The notes under the pieces are model-generated. The model saw only the letters and a program-made list of their open reading frames with translations, ran no database searches and was not told the DNA's origin. Source: Burkholderiaceae bacterium (lineage in GTDB: Bacteria > Pseudomonadota > Gammaproteobacteria > Burkholderiales > Burkholderiaceae_C). Taken from it: a stretch of DNA of 43,624 bases. Every line of letters starts with the position of its first letter. Position 1 is the first letter of the stretch. Position numbers and translations under genes: made by a program. The stretch covers positions 1-43,624 of the forward strand of contig JAFALA010000006.1 in the NCBI GenBank assembly GCA_019234815.1. The letters run 5' to 3'. This document shows positions 24,256 through 33,045 of the stretch, one piece after another.

Positions 24256-24647
24256 CGCACGTTGATGCCTTCCGTGTTTCCGTAAATCCGCTTCCTCGTC
24301 TTTCCCGCCGTCCGAGTCCGGCGCGGCTGGATGGCCTGGCTCGCCCGGCTCTGCAGGGCCTGATGCTCGCGGCGCTGATGCTGCTGCTCGCGGGCACCGC
24401 GCAGGCCGCCGGCTCCTCGATGCCTTGGGAGGGGCCGCTGCAGTCCATCCTCGAATCCATCCAGGGGCCGGTGGCGCGCATCGTCGCGGTCATCATCATC
24501 ATCGCCACGGGCCTGGCGCTCGCCTTCGGCGACACGAGCGGGGGCTTTCGCAAGCTGATCCAGATCGTGTTCGGCCTGTCCATCGCGTTCGCCGCGTCCT
24601 CGTTCTTTCTGTCCTTCTTCAGCTTCTCAGGCGGGGCCGTCGTATGA
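24252..24647 (+). CDS. trbC: Pilin TrbC (VirB2 family)
   Basis: A 131-aa prepilin. A long N-terminal region of ~35 residues precedes a hydrophobic signal segment (LQGLMLAALMLLLAGTAQAAG, cut probable after AQA). The mature part has two membrane helices (IVAVIIIIATGLALAFG and IVFGLSIAFAASSFFLSF) separated by DTSGGFRKLIQ. In RP4 the product is trimmed and cyclised by TraF, present here. The first codons contain the 14-mer TTTCCGTAAATCCG also found in trbG. The unusually long N-terminus is typical of this family branch. Confidence 0.92.
   Translation: MTHVDAFRVSVNPLPRLSRRPSPARLDGLARPALQGLMLAALMLLLAGTAQAAGSSMPWEGPLQSILESIQGPVARIVAVIIIIATGLALAFGDTSGGFRKLIQIVFGLSIAFAASSFFLSFFSFSGGAVV
24277..24290 (+). 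repeat. 14-mer TTTCCGTAAATCCG in trbC
   Basis: TTTCCGTAAATCCG lies near the start of trbC, read as part of codons GTT-TCC-GTA-AAT-CCG. The same 14 bases occur at 30545-30558 near the start of trbG in another frame. Ten of them, as reverse complement TTTACGGAAA, are at 4773-4782 in the XRE/DUF2958 intergenic palindrome. Confidence 0.6.
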
Positions 24648-24928
24648 ACGCGGCCCACGATGGAGTGCAAGGCTTTGCGCCCGGTTTCGAGGTGCCGCTG
24701 CATCGCTCGCTGACCGAGCCGATCCTGCTGGGCGGTGCACCGCGCACGGTGGCGATCGCCAACGGCACGCTGGCCGCCGCCGTGGGCCTGGGCCTGCAAC
24801 TGTGGATTCCGGGCGTGGTGCTCTGGATCGCCGGCCATGCGCTGGCGGTCTGGGGCGCGCGCGTCGATCCGCAGTTCATGCAGGTCTTCGCCCGCCACAT
24901 CAAGCACCGACCGCTGCTCGACGTGTGA
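24644..24928 (+). CDS. trbD: Conjugal transfer protein TrbD (VirB3 family)
   Basis: A 94-aa small inner-membrane protein starting MNAAHDGVQGFAPGFEVPLHRSLTEPILLGGAPR, the TrbD/VirB3 signature. Two adjacent hydrophobic segments follow (IANGTLAAAVGLGLQLWIPGVVLWIAG), and the C-terminus (DPQFMQVFARHIKHRPLLDV) is typical. It works with TrbE in pilus biogenesis. The ATG at 24644 overlaps the trbC stop. Confidence 0.93.
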   Translation: MNAAHDGVQGFAPGFEVPLHRSLTEPILLGGAPRTVAIANGTLAAAVGLGLQLWIPGVVLWIAGHALAVWGARVDPQFMQVFARHIKHRPLLDV

Positions 24929-24937
24929 GGGGATGCC

Positions 24938-27391
24938 ATGCTGAACCTTGCCGAATACCGCCAGCGGCCTGCGCTGCTGGCCGACTGGCTGCCCTGGGCC
25001 GGGCTGGTGGCGCCGGGCGTCGTCTTGAACAAGGACGGCAGCTTCCAGCGCACGGCGCGGTTTCGCGGGCCTGACCTCGATAGCGCGACGCAGGGCGAAT
25101 TGATCGCCACGTCGGCGCGCTTGAACAACGCGCTACGCCGGCTGGGTTCGGGCTGGGCCTTGTTCATCGAGGCCGAGCGCCGGCCGGCTGCTGACTATCC
25201 GCACTCGGAGTTCCCCGAGCCGCTGTCGTGGCTGGTGGACGAGGAGCGGCGGGCCGCCTTCGAGGAGTCGGGCAACCACTTCGAGAGCGGCTACCACCTC
25301 ACGCTGGTGTACCTGCCTGCGGAGGAATCCCGCGCTCGCGCGGCGGGCTTGTTGTACGAGAACCGGCCGACCGAGGGCGTGGACTGGCGCGAGCGACTAA
25401 CGGCCTTCACCGCGGAAACGGATCGCATCTTCGACCTGCTCGACGGCGTGATGCCGGAGATCGCGTGGCTCGATGACGCGCAGACGTTGACCTACCTGCA
25501 CGCCACGGTTTCCACGCGGCGCTATCGCGTGGCCGTGCCGGAAGTACCGTTCCACCTCGACGCGCTGCTGGCCGATGCCCCGCTGATCGGCGGCCTGGCG
25601 CCGATGCTGGGCGACCAGCACCTGCGCGTGGCGACAGTGCGGGGCTTCCCGACCTCGACCTGGCCGGGGATTCTGGACGACCTCAACCGCCTGGGCTTCG
25701 CGTACCGCTGGAGCACGCGTTTTCTCTGCCTCGACAAAGCCGATGCGGAAAAGGAGCTTGCCCGCCTGCGCCGCCAGTGGTTCGCCAAGCGCAAGAACGT
25801 CATCGCGCTGCTGCGCGAAACGATCTTCCAGCAGGAGTCTCCGTTGGTGGACACCGACGCCAGCAACAAGGCGACGGATGCCGATGCCGCCTTGCAGGAA
25901 CTGGGCAGCGATCAGGTGGCCTTCGGCTACGTCACCGCCACGGTGACGGTGCTCGATGCCGATCCTGCCGTTGCCGACGAGAAGCTGCGCATGGTGGAGC
26001 GCGTCATCCAGGGGCGTGGCTTCGTCACCATCCCCGAAACGCTCAACGCCGTGGATGCGTGGCTGTCCTCGATTCCGGGCCATGCCTACGCGAATGTGCG
26101 TCAGCCCATCGTCTCGACGCTGAACCTGGCGCACCTGATGCCGGTGTCCGCCGTGTGGGCCGGGCCGGAGAAGAACGAACACCTCGACGGCCCGCCGCTG
26201 ATCGTCACGCGCACCGAAGGCGCCACGCCGTTTCGGCTGGTGACGCACATCGGCGACGTGGGCCACACGCTGGTGGCCGGCCCGACCGGCATGGGCAAGT
26301 CGGTCTTGCTCGCCACGCTGGCGATGCAGTTCCGCCGCTATCGCGGCTCGCGCATCTTCGCCTTCGACATGGGGCGTTCGATGCGCGCCACCATCCTCGG
26401 GCTGGGTGGCGAGCACTACGACCTCGGGATGGATGGCGAGATCGCTTTCCAGCCCTTGGCGCGCATCGACCGCGATGGCTACCGCACCTGGGCCGCCGAA
26501 TGGATCGAGGGCCGGCTGTTGCACGAAGGTGTCGCCGTCGGCCCCGAAGAAAAGGCGGCCGTCTGGTCAGCCCTGGGCAGCCTGGCCGGTGCGCCGCTGG
26601 AGCAACGCACGATGACCGGCCTGTCGGTGCTGCTGCAATCGAACGCGCTGCGCCAGGCGCTCGCGCCCTATGTGCTCGGCGGCGCGCACGGCAAGCTGCT
26701 GGACGCCGACCACGACCGGCTGGGCATGGCCGACGTACAGGGCTTCGAAATGGAAGAGCTGATGCACAGCAAGGCCGCCGTGCAGGCGGTGCTGCGCTAT
26801 CTGTTCGCCCGCTTCGATGAGCGTTTCGACGGCGCGCCGACGCTGCTGATTCTCGATGAGGCGTGGCTGTTCCTCGACGAGCCCGCCTTTGCCGCACGCA
26901 TTCGCCAGTGGCTCAAGACGCTGCGCAAGAAGAACGTCAGCGTCATCTTCTCCACGCAGTCGCTGGCGGACATCAAGGATTCGAGCATCGCGCCGGCCAT
27001 CATCGAAAGCTGCGCCAGCCGCATCTTCCTGGCCAACCCGCAGGCGACCGAACCGCAGATTCGCACGATCTACGAAGGCTTCGGCCTCAACAGCCGGCAG
27101 ATCGAGATCGTCGCCACCGCGCAGCCCAAGCGCGACTACTACTACCAATCCCGTCTCGGCAACCGCCTGTTCGACCTTGACCTGGGGCCGGCAGTGCTGG
27201 CCTTCGCGGGCGCTTCCACGCCGCAAGACCAGCGCGACATCGACGCGGTGCTCGCGGCGGCTTCCTCTGCTTCTTACCCGTTCGCAGCCGCGTGGCTGCG
27301 CCACCGCAGCCTCGATTGGGCGGCCGAGCTGCTGCGTGACTTCCCCGGCAAGCCACCCATCCCCACCCCTCCGCAGGAGAACCAGCCATGA
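24938..27391 (+). CDS. trbE: Conjugal transfer ATPase TrbE (VirB4 family)
   Basis: An 817-aa VirB4-type ATPase, the largest motor of the mating channel. N-terminal CagE/TrbE/VirB domain; Walker A AGPTGMGKSVLLATLA (about 447-462); an RR-rich FRRYRGSRIFAFDMGRS segment; Walker B LLILDEAWLFLDEP (about 636-649); then SVIFSTQSLADI and ESCASRIFLANP, typical of the family. It is full length. GAGGGG precedes the ATG. The stop overlaps trbJ by four bases. Confidence 0.96.
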   Translation: MLNLAEYRQRPALLADWLPWAGLVAPGVVLNKDGSFQRTARFRGPDLDSATQGELIATSARLNNALRRLGSGWALFIEAERRPAADYPHSEFPEPLSWLVDEERRAAFEESGNHFESGYHLTLVYLPAEESRARAAGLLYENRPTEGVDWRERLTAFTAETDRIFDLLDGVMPEIAWLDDAQTLTYLHATVSTRRYRVAVPEVPFHLDALLADAPLIGGLAPMLGDQHLRVATVRGFPTSTWPGILDDLNRLGFAYRWSTRFLCLDKADAEKELARLRRQWFAKRKNVIALLRETIFQQESPLVDTDASNKATDADAALQELGSDQVAFGYVTATVTVLDADPAVADEKLRMVERVIQGRGFVTIPETLNAVDAWLSSIPGHAYANVRQPIVSTLNLAHLMPVSAVWAGPEKNEHLDGPPLIVTRTEGATPFRLVTHIGDVGHTLVAGPTGMGKSVLLATLAMQFRRYRGSRIFAFDMGRSMRATILGLGGEHYDLGMDGEIAFQPLARIDRDGYRTWAAEWIEGRLLHEGVAVGPEEKAAVWSALGSLAGAPLEQRTMTGLSVLLQSNALRQALAPYVLGGAHGKLLDADHDRLGMADVQGFEMEELMHSKAAVQAVLRYLFARFDERFDGAPTLLILDEAWLFLDEPAFAARIRQWLKTLRKKNVSVIFSTQSLADIKDSSIAPAIIESCASRIFLANPQATEPQIRTIYEGFGLNSRQIEIVATAQPKRDYYYQSRLGNRLFDLDLGPAVLAFAGASTPQDQRDIDAVLAAASSASYPFAAAWLRHRSLDWAAELLRDFPGKPPIPTPPQENQP

Positions 27392-28143
27392 AAACCCATG
27401 CCCCCAAGCTCGCTGCGTTGACCGCCGCCTGCGTGCTCGCCTTCGGCATCGCGCAGCCCGCGCACGCGCTGTTCGGCGTCGGCGACATCGTGCTCGACCC
27501 GACCAACCTGGTGCAGAACACGCTCACCGCCGTTCGCACGCTGGAGCAAATCAACAACCAGATCCAGCAGCTCCAGCACGAAGCGCAGATGCTCATCAAC
27601 CAGGCGCGCAATCTGGCCAGCCTGCCGTCCAGCGTGGTGGGCCAGTTGCGCGCGAACCTGGCGACCACCCAGCGGCTGATCGCGCAGGCCAAGGGCCTGG
27701 CCTACGACGTGACGAACATCGACCGCGAGTTCGCGCGCCTATATCCCGAGAAGTACGCCGCCACGGTGAGCGGCAATCAGATGTACCTCGATGCGCAAGA
27801 GCGCTGGAAGAACACGCTCAACGGCCTGCAGACCACCATGCAGATGCAGGCCCAGGCGTCGCAGAACCTGAGCGACGACGAAGGCGTGCTGGCCGACCTC
27901 GTGGGCAAGAGCCAGTCGGCCGAGGGCGCGCTGCAGGCGATGCAGGCCATGAACCAGTTGCTGGCCCTGCAGGCCAAGCAGTCGATCCAGACGCAGCGGC
28001 TGCAGATCACCCAGGATCGCGCGGCCTCGCTGGAGTTGGCCCGGCAGGCCGCCGCCGTGGAGCGCGGCCGCGAGGTGAACCGGCGTTTCCTGGGCCAAGG
28101 CACGCCGTACACGCCGCAGCCTGTTGACTTTTACAACCGCTGA
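27388..28143 (+). CDS. trbJ: Conjugal transfer protein TrbJ (VirB5-like)
   Basis: A 251-aa exported protein with signal peptide (MKTHAPKLAALTAACVLAFGIAQPAHALFG; cut after AHA). Immediately after, FGVGDIVLDPTNLVQNTLTAVRTLEQINNQIQQLQHEAQMLINQARNL is the TrbJ hallmark, and long coiled-coil-prone helices fill the rest. The C-terminus carries a P-x-x-V-D-F-Y-N-R ending. It is probably a minor pilus or adhesion component in the periplasm. Confidence 0.94.
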   Translation: MKTHAPKLAALTAACVLAFGIAQPAHALFGVGDIVLDPTNLVQNTLTAVRTLEQINNQIQQLQHEAQMLINQARNLASLPSSVVGQLRANLATTQRLIAQAKGLAYDVTNIDREFARLYPEKYAATVSGNQMYLDAQERWKNTLNGLQTTMQMQAQASQNLSDDEGVLADLVGKSQSAEGALQAMQAMNQLLALQAKQSIQTQRLQITQDRAASLELARQAAAVERGREVNRRFLGQGTPYTPQPVDFYNR

Positions 28144-28154
28144 CGGGTGATGCC

Positions 28155-28454
28155 ATGAACCGCGCGCCTGTGCTGTTCGCCTGTCTGCTGGTCGGTTGCG
28201 GCCAGAAGCAGGCGCCTTCGATCGATGCACTTTCGGCCAATCCAGTGCGGCTGCACTCACTGAAAGAGCAATGCCGCGCGGGCCGGCACGACGGCGCGTT
28301 TTGCGCGCAGGTGGCCCAGGCCGACCTGCGCCGCTTTCTCTCTGGCAAAGCCGGGCCGAACGAATACCAGTCGCTGGCCGACCTGCCGCCGATTCCGCCC
28401 AGCTTCGATGAACCCGCCGAAGACACCGAGGCTGGGCAGGAGGACTCGCCATGA
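28155..28454 (+). CDS. trbK: Entry exclusion lipoprotein TrbK
   Basis: A 99-aa lipoprotein: MNRAPVLFACLLVGCGQKQ with lipobox LVGC. The mature part, IDALSANPVRLHSLKEQCRAGRHDGAFCAQVAQADLRRFLSG, has the same pattern as the EexN protein at 20259-20516 (D-x-LxANPxRLxxLxxQC, then C-xxVAxAxxxRF). The C-terminus is acidic and Pro-rich. In RP4-type systems TrbK prevents redundant entry. It lies eleven bases after trbJ and overlaps trbL. Confidence 0.85.
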   Translation: MNRAPVLFACLLVGCGQKQAPSIDALSANPVRLHSLKEQCRAGRHDGAFCAQVAQADLRRFLSGKAGPNEYQSLADLPPIPPSFDEPAEDTEAGQEDSP

Positions 28455-29800
28455 ACGACGTTTCGGTCATCGACCGCTTCCTCAACGTTTTCTCGCGCTA
28501 CATCGACTCGGGCTTCGGGCTGTTGCAGGGCGAGGTCGCGTTCCTCACGGCCACGCTGATCGTCATCGACATGACGCTCGCCGGGCTGTTCTGGGCGATG
28601 GGCCACGCCACCGGCCAGGGCGAGGACGTGATCGCCAAGCTGATCCGCAAGGTGCTCTACGTCGGTGCGTTCGCCTACATCATCGGCAACTTCAACATGC
28701 TGGCCGGCGTGGTGTTCCGCTCGTTCGCCGGCCTGGGCCTGACGGCCAGCGGCTCGACCTTGAGCATGGGCAACTTCCTGCAGCCCGGACGGCTGGCCAA
28801 GGCCGGCATCGACGCAGCCGCGCCCATCCTCGACCAGATCCGGGAGATGTCGGGCTTCCCCGAGGTGTTCATCAACATCGCGCCCATCGTCGTGCTGTTC
28901 CTCGCATGGATGGTGGTCATCGTCAGCTTCTTCGTGCTGGCGGTGCAGCTCTTCGTGACGCTGATCGAATTCAAGCTGACCACGCTCGCAGGCTTCGTGC
29001 TGGTGCCGTTCGCGCTGTGGAACAAGACCGCGTTCCTGGCCGAGAAGGTGCTGGGCAACGTGGTGTCATCCGGCATCAAGGTGCTGGTGCTCGCCGTCAT
29101 CGTGGGGATCGGCTCCGGCCTGTTCGCCGAGTTCAGGATACCGCCCGGCTCCGAACCCTCCATCGACCAGGCGCTGGTCATCATGCTGGCCTCGCTGTCC
29201 ATGCTGGCCCTGGGCATCTTCGGACCGGGTATTGCGACCGGGCTGGTGTCCGGCGGGCCGCAGCTCGGCGCTGGCGCGATGGCCGGCGCTGCCCTTGGCG
29301 CGGCCGGAACCGCTGTCGCGGTCGGTGCCGCAGCCACGGGCGTGGGCAGCGCAGTCGCCGCGGGAGCCCGCATGGCGCCGGCCGCCGCCAAGATGGCAGG
29401 CAACGGTGCTCGCTCGATGGCATCGACCGCCAGCAGTGCCAAGTCGGCGTACCAGGCCGGCTCCGCTTCGGCAGGCGGCGGCCTCAAGGGCGCCGCCGCC
29501 GGCGTGGGCAATGTCGCCAAGACTGGTGCGCAGGCTGCCGGGCAGAAGGTCGCCGATGGCGCACGTTCGATGAAGGAGCGTGTCGCCGCCGCCTTCCGGC
29601 CCGATGACGCCGCCTCGTCTGGCGGCGCGCAGGGCGCAGCCGATTCCGCCGCGCCCGCCGCCGCCGAACAGCCCGCGTGGGCCAAGCGCCTGCACCGCAG
29701 GCAGCAACTCACCCATGCCGCGACGACCGCCGCCCACACGCTGCGCGGTGGCGATGGCGGCAGCTCCAGCCAAGGCCCGAGTCTGCGCGACGACGGATGA
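28451..29800 (+). CDS. trbL: Conjugal transfer protein TrbL (VirB6-like)
   Basis: A 449-aa polytopic inner-membrane protein. About five to six hydrophobic segments occur between residues 25 and 270 (for example VAFLTATLIVIDMTLAGLFW and IVVLFLAWMVVIVSFFVLAV). FRSFAGLGLTASGSTLSMGNFLQPGRL matches the TrbL family. From residue ~275 on there is a long Ala/Gly/Ser-rich low-complexity tail, common in this family and probably disordered. It forms the inner part of the channel. A longer opposite-strand frame over this GC-rich tail is a shadow. Confidence 0.94.
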   Translation: MNDVSVIDRFLNVFSRYIDSGFGLLQGEVAFLTATLIVIDMTLAGLFWAMGHATGQGEDVIAKLIRKVLYVGAFAYIIGNFNMLAGVVFRSFAGLGLTASGSTLSMGNFLQPGRLAKAGIDAAAPILDQIREMSGFPEVFINIAPIVVLFLAWMVVIVSFFVLAVQLFVTLIEFKLTTLAGFVLVPFALWNKTAFLAEKVLGNVVSSGIKVLVLAVIVGIGSGLFAEFRIPPGSEPSIDQALVIMLASLSMLALGIFGPGIATGLVSGGPQLGAGAMAGAALGAAGTAVAVGAAATGVGSAVAAGARMAPAAAKMAGNGARSMASTASSAKSAYQAGSASAGGGLKGAAAGVGNVAKTGAQAAGQKVADGARSMKERVAAAFRPDDAASSGGAQGAADSAAPAAAEQPAWAKRLHRRQQLTHAATTAAHTLRGGDGGSSSQGPSLRDDG

Positions 29801-29832
29801 CCTCCGATTCCTGATCCCCAAGGAGAACCCTC

Positions 29833-30537
29833 ATGCGATTCAAAAGACCCCAGGTGCGCTACGCCGACACGCCTCAGCCCGCCACGCCGTACCAAGCCGC
29901 TGGCCAGGTGTGGGACGAGCGCATCGGCTCGCCGCGCGTGCAGGCGAAGAACTGGCGCTTGATGGCCTTCGGCTGCCTCGCGCTCGCGCTGCTGATGGCC
30001 GGTGGCCTGGTCTGGCGCTCGGCGCAGTCCATCGTGACGCCCTATGTGATCGAGGTCGATCAAGCTGGGCAGGTGCGTGCCGTGGGCGAAGCCGCCACGC
30101 CGTACCGGCCCAGCGATGCCCAGGTTGCCTACCACCTGGGCCGCTTCATCGGCCTGGTGCGCTCGCTGTCCATCGACCCCATCGTGGTCCGCCAGAACTG
30201 GCTCGATGCCTACAACTACACCACCGACAAGGGCGCCGTGGTGCTCAACGACTACGCCCGCGTGAACGATCCGTTCGCGCGCATCGGCAAGGAGTCGGTG
30301 ACGGTGCAGATCACCAGTGTGACCCGCGCCAGCGACACGTCTTTCAACGTGCGCTGGACGGAGACGCGCTACGTCAACGGCGCACTGGATCGCACCGAAC
30401 GCTGGAACGCGGTGATTTCCATCGTGCAGCAGACCCCGCGCACCGAGCAGCGCCTGCGCAAGAACCCCTTGGGCATCTACGTCAACGGACTGTCGTGGAG
30501 CCGTGAACTCGATTCTTCGGAAGGAGCCAAGCCATGA
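29833..30537 (+). CDS. trbF: Conjugal transfer protein TrbF (VirB8-like)
   Basis: A 234-aa bitopic inner-membrane protein. After RYADTPQPATPYQAAGQVWDERIGS comes one membrane segment (LMAFGCLALALLMAGGLVW, about residues 45-65), then a periplasmic NTF2-like VirB8 domain with YVIEVDQAGQVRAVGEA, YHLGRFIGLVRSLSIDPIVVRQNW and RWTETRY. It links the inner-membrane complex to the core. AAGGAGAACC precedes the start; 32 bases separate it from trbL, the largest gap among the trb genes. Confidence 0.95.
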   Translation: MRFKRPQVRYADTPQPATPYQAAGQVWDERIGSPRVQAKNWRLMAFGCLALALLMAGGLVWRSAQSIVTPYVIEVDQAGQVRAVGEAATPYRPSDAQVAYHLGRFIGLVRSLSIDPIVVRQNWLDAYNYTTDKGAVVLNDYARVNDPFARIGKESVTVQITSVTRASDTSFNVRWTETRYVNGALDRTERWNAVISIVQQTPRTEQRLRKNPLGIYVNGLSWSRELDSSEGAKP

Positions 30538-31526
30538 ATCCGTATTTCCGTAAATCCGTCTTGCCGCTGATCCTGCTGGCATCCGGCGTCTTGTTTGCAG
30601 GCTGCGCTACACAGGGCAAGCCGCCGCCGGCCATCTCGCTCGATGAGCCCGTACAGGCCCAGCCGCTGCCCGACGTACCGAAGCCGGTGGAGGTCGTGAC
30701 CGTGCCCGAGGTGTTGCCGATGCCGGCGCAGATGAAGCCTGTACCGGACGCCAAGCCTGCGGCGGAACCTGCCGACGAAACCGTGCGCGTAGCCCGCGCC
30801 AATGCTGAGGCGCGCATTGCGCCCACGCGCGAGGGCTACGTCAACGCGATTCAGGTCTGGCCCTTCACCGATGGCGCGCTCTATCAGGTCTATGCGGCCG
30901 TGGGCCGCGTGACCGTGATCGCGCTCCAGCCCGGCGAGGAACTGGTGACGGTCGCCGCCGGGGACACGGTGCGCTGGATCGTGGGCGACACATCGAGCGG
31001 CAGCGGTGATGCGCTGCGCGTGAACGTGATGGTCAAGCCCATCCGCTCGGGCCTGAAGACCAATCTCGTCATCACGACCAGCCGCAGGACGTATCTGCTG
31101 GAACTGACCTCTACCGAGAAGACCTGGATGGCCTCGGTGTCCTGGGAGTATCCGAAGGACAAGATGCTGGCCCTGCAGCGCCAGGCGCAGGCGGCCAGCG
31201 CTGCGGCGCCAGTCGATGCGGGCCTGTCGTTGGAGAAGATCCGTTTCCGCTACGCGGTCAGCGGCAGCAATCCACCGTGGAAGCCGCTGCGAGCCTTCGA
31301 CGACGGCGAGAAGGTCTACATCCAGTTTCCGCCGGGCATCGCCCAGGGCGAGCTGCCGCCGCTGTTCGTGATCGGCACGCAGGGCGACGGCCAGCTCGTC
31401 AACTACCGATTCCGCCCGCCGTACTACATCGTGGATCGGCTGTTCGGCGCGGCCGAACTGCGCTTGGGCGGCGACAAGGGCGACGTGGTGCGGATCGAAC
31501 GCACGGATGGCACGCGGAGGAACTGA
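30534..31526 (+). CDS. trbG: Conjugal transfer protein TrbG (VirB9-like)
   Basis: A 330-aa periplasmic/outer-membrane core protein. Lipoprotein-type signal MNPYFRKSVLPLILLASGVLFAGCATQG (lipobox FAGC). A Pro-rich stretch follows, then the VirB9/CagX domain: YVNAIQVWPFTDGALYQVYAAVGRVTVIALQPGE, TSRRTYLLELTST, and the C-terminal FDDGEKVYIQFPPGI with PPYYIVDRLFGAAELRLG. It overlaps trbF by four bases. Its 5' codons contain the 14-mer shared with trbC. Confidence 0.94.
   Translation: MNPYFRKSVLPLILLASGVLFAGCATQGKPPPAISLDEPVQAQPLPDVPKPVEVVTVPEVLPMPAQMKPVPDAKPAAEPADETVRVARANAEARIAPTREGYVNAIQVWPFTDGALYQVYAAVGRVTVIALQPGEELVTVAAGDTVRWIVGDTSSGSGDALRVNVMVKPIRSGLKTNLVITTSRRTYLLELTSTEKTWMASVSWEYPKDKMLALQRQAQAASAAAPVDAGLSLEKIRFRYAVSGSNPPWKPLRAFDDGEKVYIQFPPGIAQGELPPLFVIGTQGDGQLVNYRFRPPYYIVDRLFGAAELRLGGDKGDVVRIERTDGTRRN
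30545..30558 (+). repeat. 14-mer TTTCCGTAAATCCG in trbG
   Basis: Second copy of the 14-mer of 24277-24290, here read in codons TAT-TTC-CGT-AAA-TCC-GTC, that is, a different reading frame from trbC. Identity at DNA level with different encoded peptides points to a DNA or RNA signal rather than a shared protein motif. Confidence 0.6.
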
Positions 31527-31528
31527 CC

Positions 31529-32800
31529 ATGAGTCAGGACGACATTTCCGACCATGCCGCGCCGCAGGCCGGCAAGGTGGCACCCGACGCGATGGCGCTG
31601 CGCGCGCAGCCGCGTCCGGTGACTCGGTTGAATCGGCGCACGCTGGTCATCCTAGCCGGCGGCCTGTCGGTCGCTGTGTTCGGGGCCACGATCTGGTCGT
31701 TGCAGCCGCATCGGCGCAATGCAGGCGAACAGACCGAGCTGTACAACGTGGATCGCGTCTCGAAGTCCGAAGGGCTGGACGGCCTGCCTTCGGACTATTC
31801 CAAGCTGCCGGCGAAGGTGCCGGAGCTAGGGCCGCCGCTGCCGGGCGACCTTGGGCCGGCCATCTTGCATTCGCAGCAGCCCGTGACACCGACCTATGCG
31901 CCGCCGGGCCATGACCCGGAGGATGCACGGCGCAAGGAAGCCGACGCCGCGGCGGGTTCGTCGGTGTTCTTCCGCTCGGGCAATCCGGGCAAGGCCGCTG
32001 CGTCTGGCTCAGCCCAAGTCGCAGCAGCTTCTCCTGGCAGCGCCTTGGCGGGCTTCGATCCTCTCGCGGCCGGGCCGGCCTCGGCGGCGGCCCAGCCCTC
32101 CGATCCCACTGCTGCGCAGAACCGGCAAGACCAGAAAGAGGCTTTCCTGAAAGGCGGTTCTACGGAAACCCGCAACTCCGGCAATCTGCAAATGCCGGCC
32201 TCGCCGTATCAGGTGATGGCGGGCACTGTGATCGCGGGCGCGCTGGTGACGGGCATCAAGTCCGACCTGCCGGGCGACGTGATCGGCACGGTGACGGAGC
32301 CGGTCTACGACTCTGCCACGGGCAAGTTCCTGCTGATCCCGCAGGGCTCGCGCATCCTGGGCAAGTACAACAGCCAGGTGAGCTATGGGCAGAGCCGCGT
32401 GCAGGTGGTGTGGAACCGCATCATCCTGCCCGACACGTCTTCGCTGAAGCTCGACAACCTCGCAGGCACCGACCCGGCCGGCTATGCCGGCCTGGAGGAT
32501 AGGGTTGATTGGCATTGGGATCGGGTCTTTGCCGGTGCGGCGCTGACCACGCTGCTGGGCGTAGGCGCCGAGCTGGCCGCGCCGCAGAACCGGCAGGACG
32601 GCAACCGCGTCATCATCGCCGGACAGGGCAGCTTGCAGGACAGCGTGAACCAGGTGGGCCAGGAGATGACCCGGCGCAACATGAACATCCAGCCGACGTT
32701 GACGGAGCGGCCGGGCCTGCCGGTTCGCATCATCGTCAACCGCGATTTGGTACTGCGGCCGTACCAGCCGCTGTTTTTCAACAGGGGAGCGATGCGATGA
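31529..32800 (+). CDS. trbI: Conjugal transfer protein TrbI (VirB10-like)
   Basis: A 423-aa protein spanning both membranes. Short cytoplasmic N-terminus, one membrane segment (RTLVILAGGLSVAVFGATIW, about 34-53), a long Pro/Ala-rich periplasmic linker, and the C-terminal VirB10/TrbI domain with SPYQVMAGTVIAGALVTGIKSDLPGDVIG, FLLIPQGSRILGKY, RVQVVWNRIILPD and AAPQNRQDGNR. It senses ATPase activity and gates the channel. GCGGAGG precedes the ATG; the stop overlaps the DUF2274 gene. Confidence 0.95.
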   Translation: MSQDDISDHAAPQAGKVAPDAMALRAQPRPVTRLNRRTLVILAGGLSVAVFGATIWSLQPHRRNAGEQTELYNVDRVSKSEGLDGLPSDYSKLPAKVPELGPPLPGDLGPAILHSQQPVTPTYAPPGHDPEDARRKEADAAAGSSVFFRSGNPGKAAASGSAQVAAASPGSALAGFDPLAAGPASAAAQPSDPTAAQNRQDQKEAFLKGGSTETRNSGNLQMPASPYQVMAGTVIAGALVTGIKSDLPGDVIGTVTEPVYDSATGKFLLIPQGSRILGKYNSQVSYGQSRVQVVWNRIILPDTSSLKLDNLAGTDPAGYAGLEDRVDWHWDRVFAGAALTTLLGVGAELAAPQNRQDGNRVIIAGQGSLQDSVNQVGQEMTRRNMNIQPTLTERPGLPVRIIVNRDLVLRPYQPLFFNRGAMR

Positions 32801-33045
32801 GCACGACCAAGAAGCTGCGGCTGGGGCCGCTGCCCAAGACCGAGAATGTCAAGCTGACATTCGCGTGCCCGGCTAACTTGAAGGCCGACCTCGACCGCTA
32901 TGCCGCATTGCACGCCCAAACCTATGGCTATGGTGAAGTGGTCGATGCGGTGACGCTGATCCCGCACATGCTTGAGGCATTCATGGCGGGGGATCGCGGA
33001 TTCAGAAGAGGAGGGCAGGCAAGCACGAAGCTCTCAGCGAAGTGA
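32797..33045 (+). CDS. DUF2274 family protein
   Basis: An 82-aa protein with KLRLGPLPKTENVKLTFACPANLKADLDRYAALHAQTYG and VDAVTLIPHMLEAFMAGDRGF. DUF2274 proteins invariably follow trbI in Tn4371-type elements. The strand followed by two helices resembles an RHH DNA-binding fold, so an operon regulator is plausible. It ends the transfer operon. Confidence 0.9.
   Translation: MSTTKKLRLGPLPKTENVKLTFACPANLKADLDRYAALHAQTYGYGEVVDAVTLIPHMLEAFMAGDRGFRRGGQASTKLSAK

Noticed and set aside
28675-30582. A 635-codon frame on the minus strand opposite trbL and trbF
   Set aside because: Its translation is Ala/Pro/Arg-rich with no motif, and it is antisense to two clear trb genes. Such shadows are common at this GC content.
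32773-32780. TTTTTCAA near the end of trbI as attR
   Set aside because: It differs from TTTTTCAT in the last base and lies inside the coding part of trbI, where an attachment site would not be expected.
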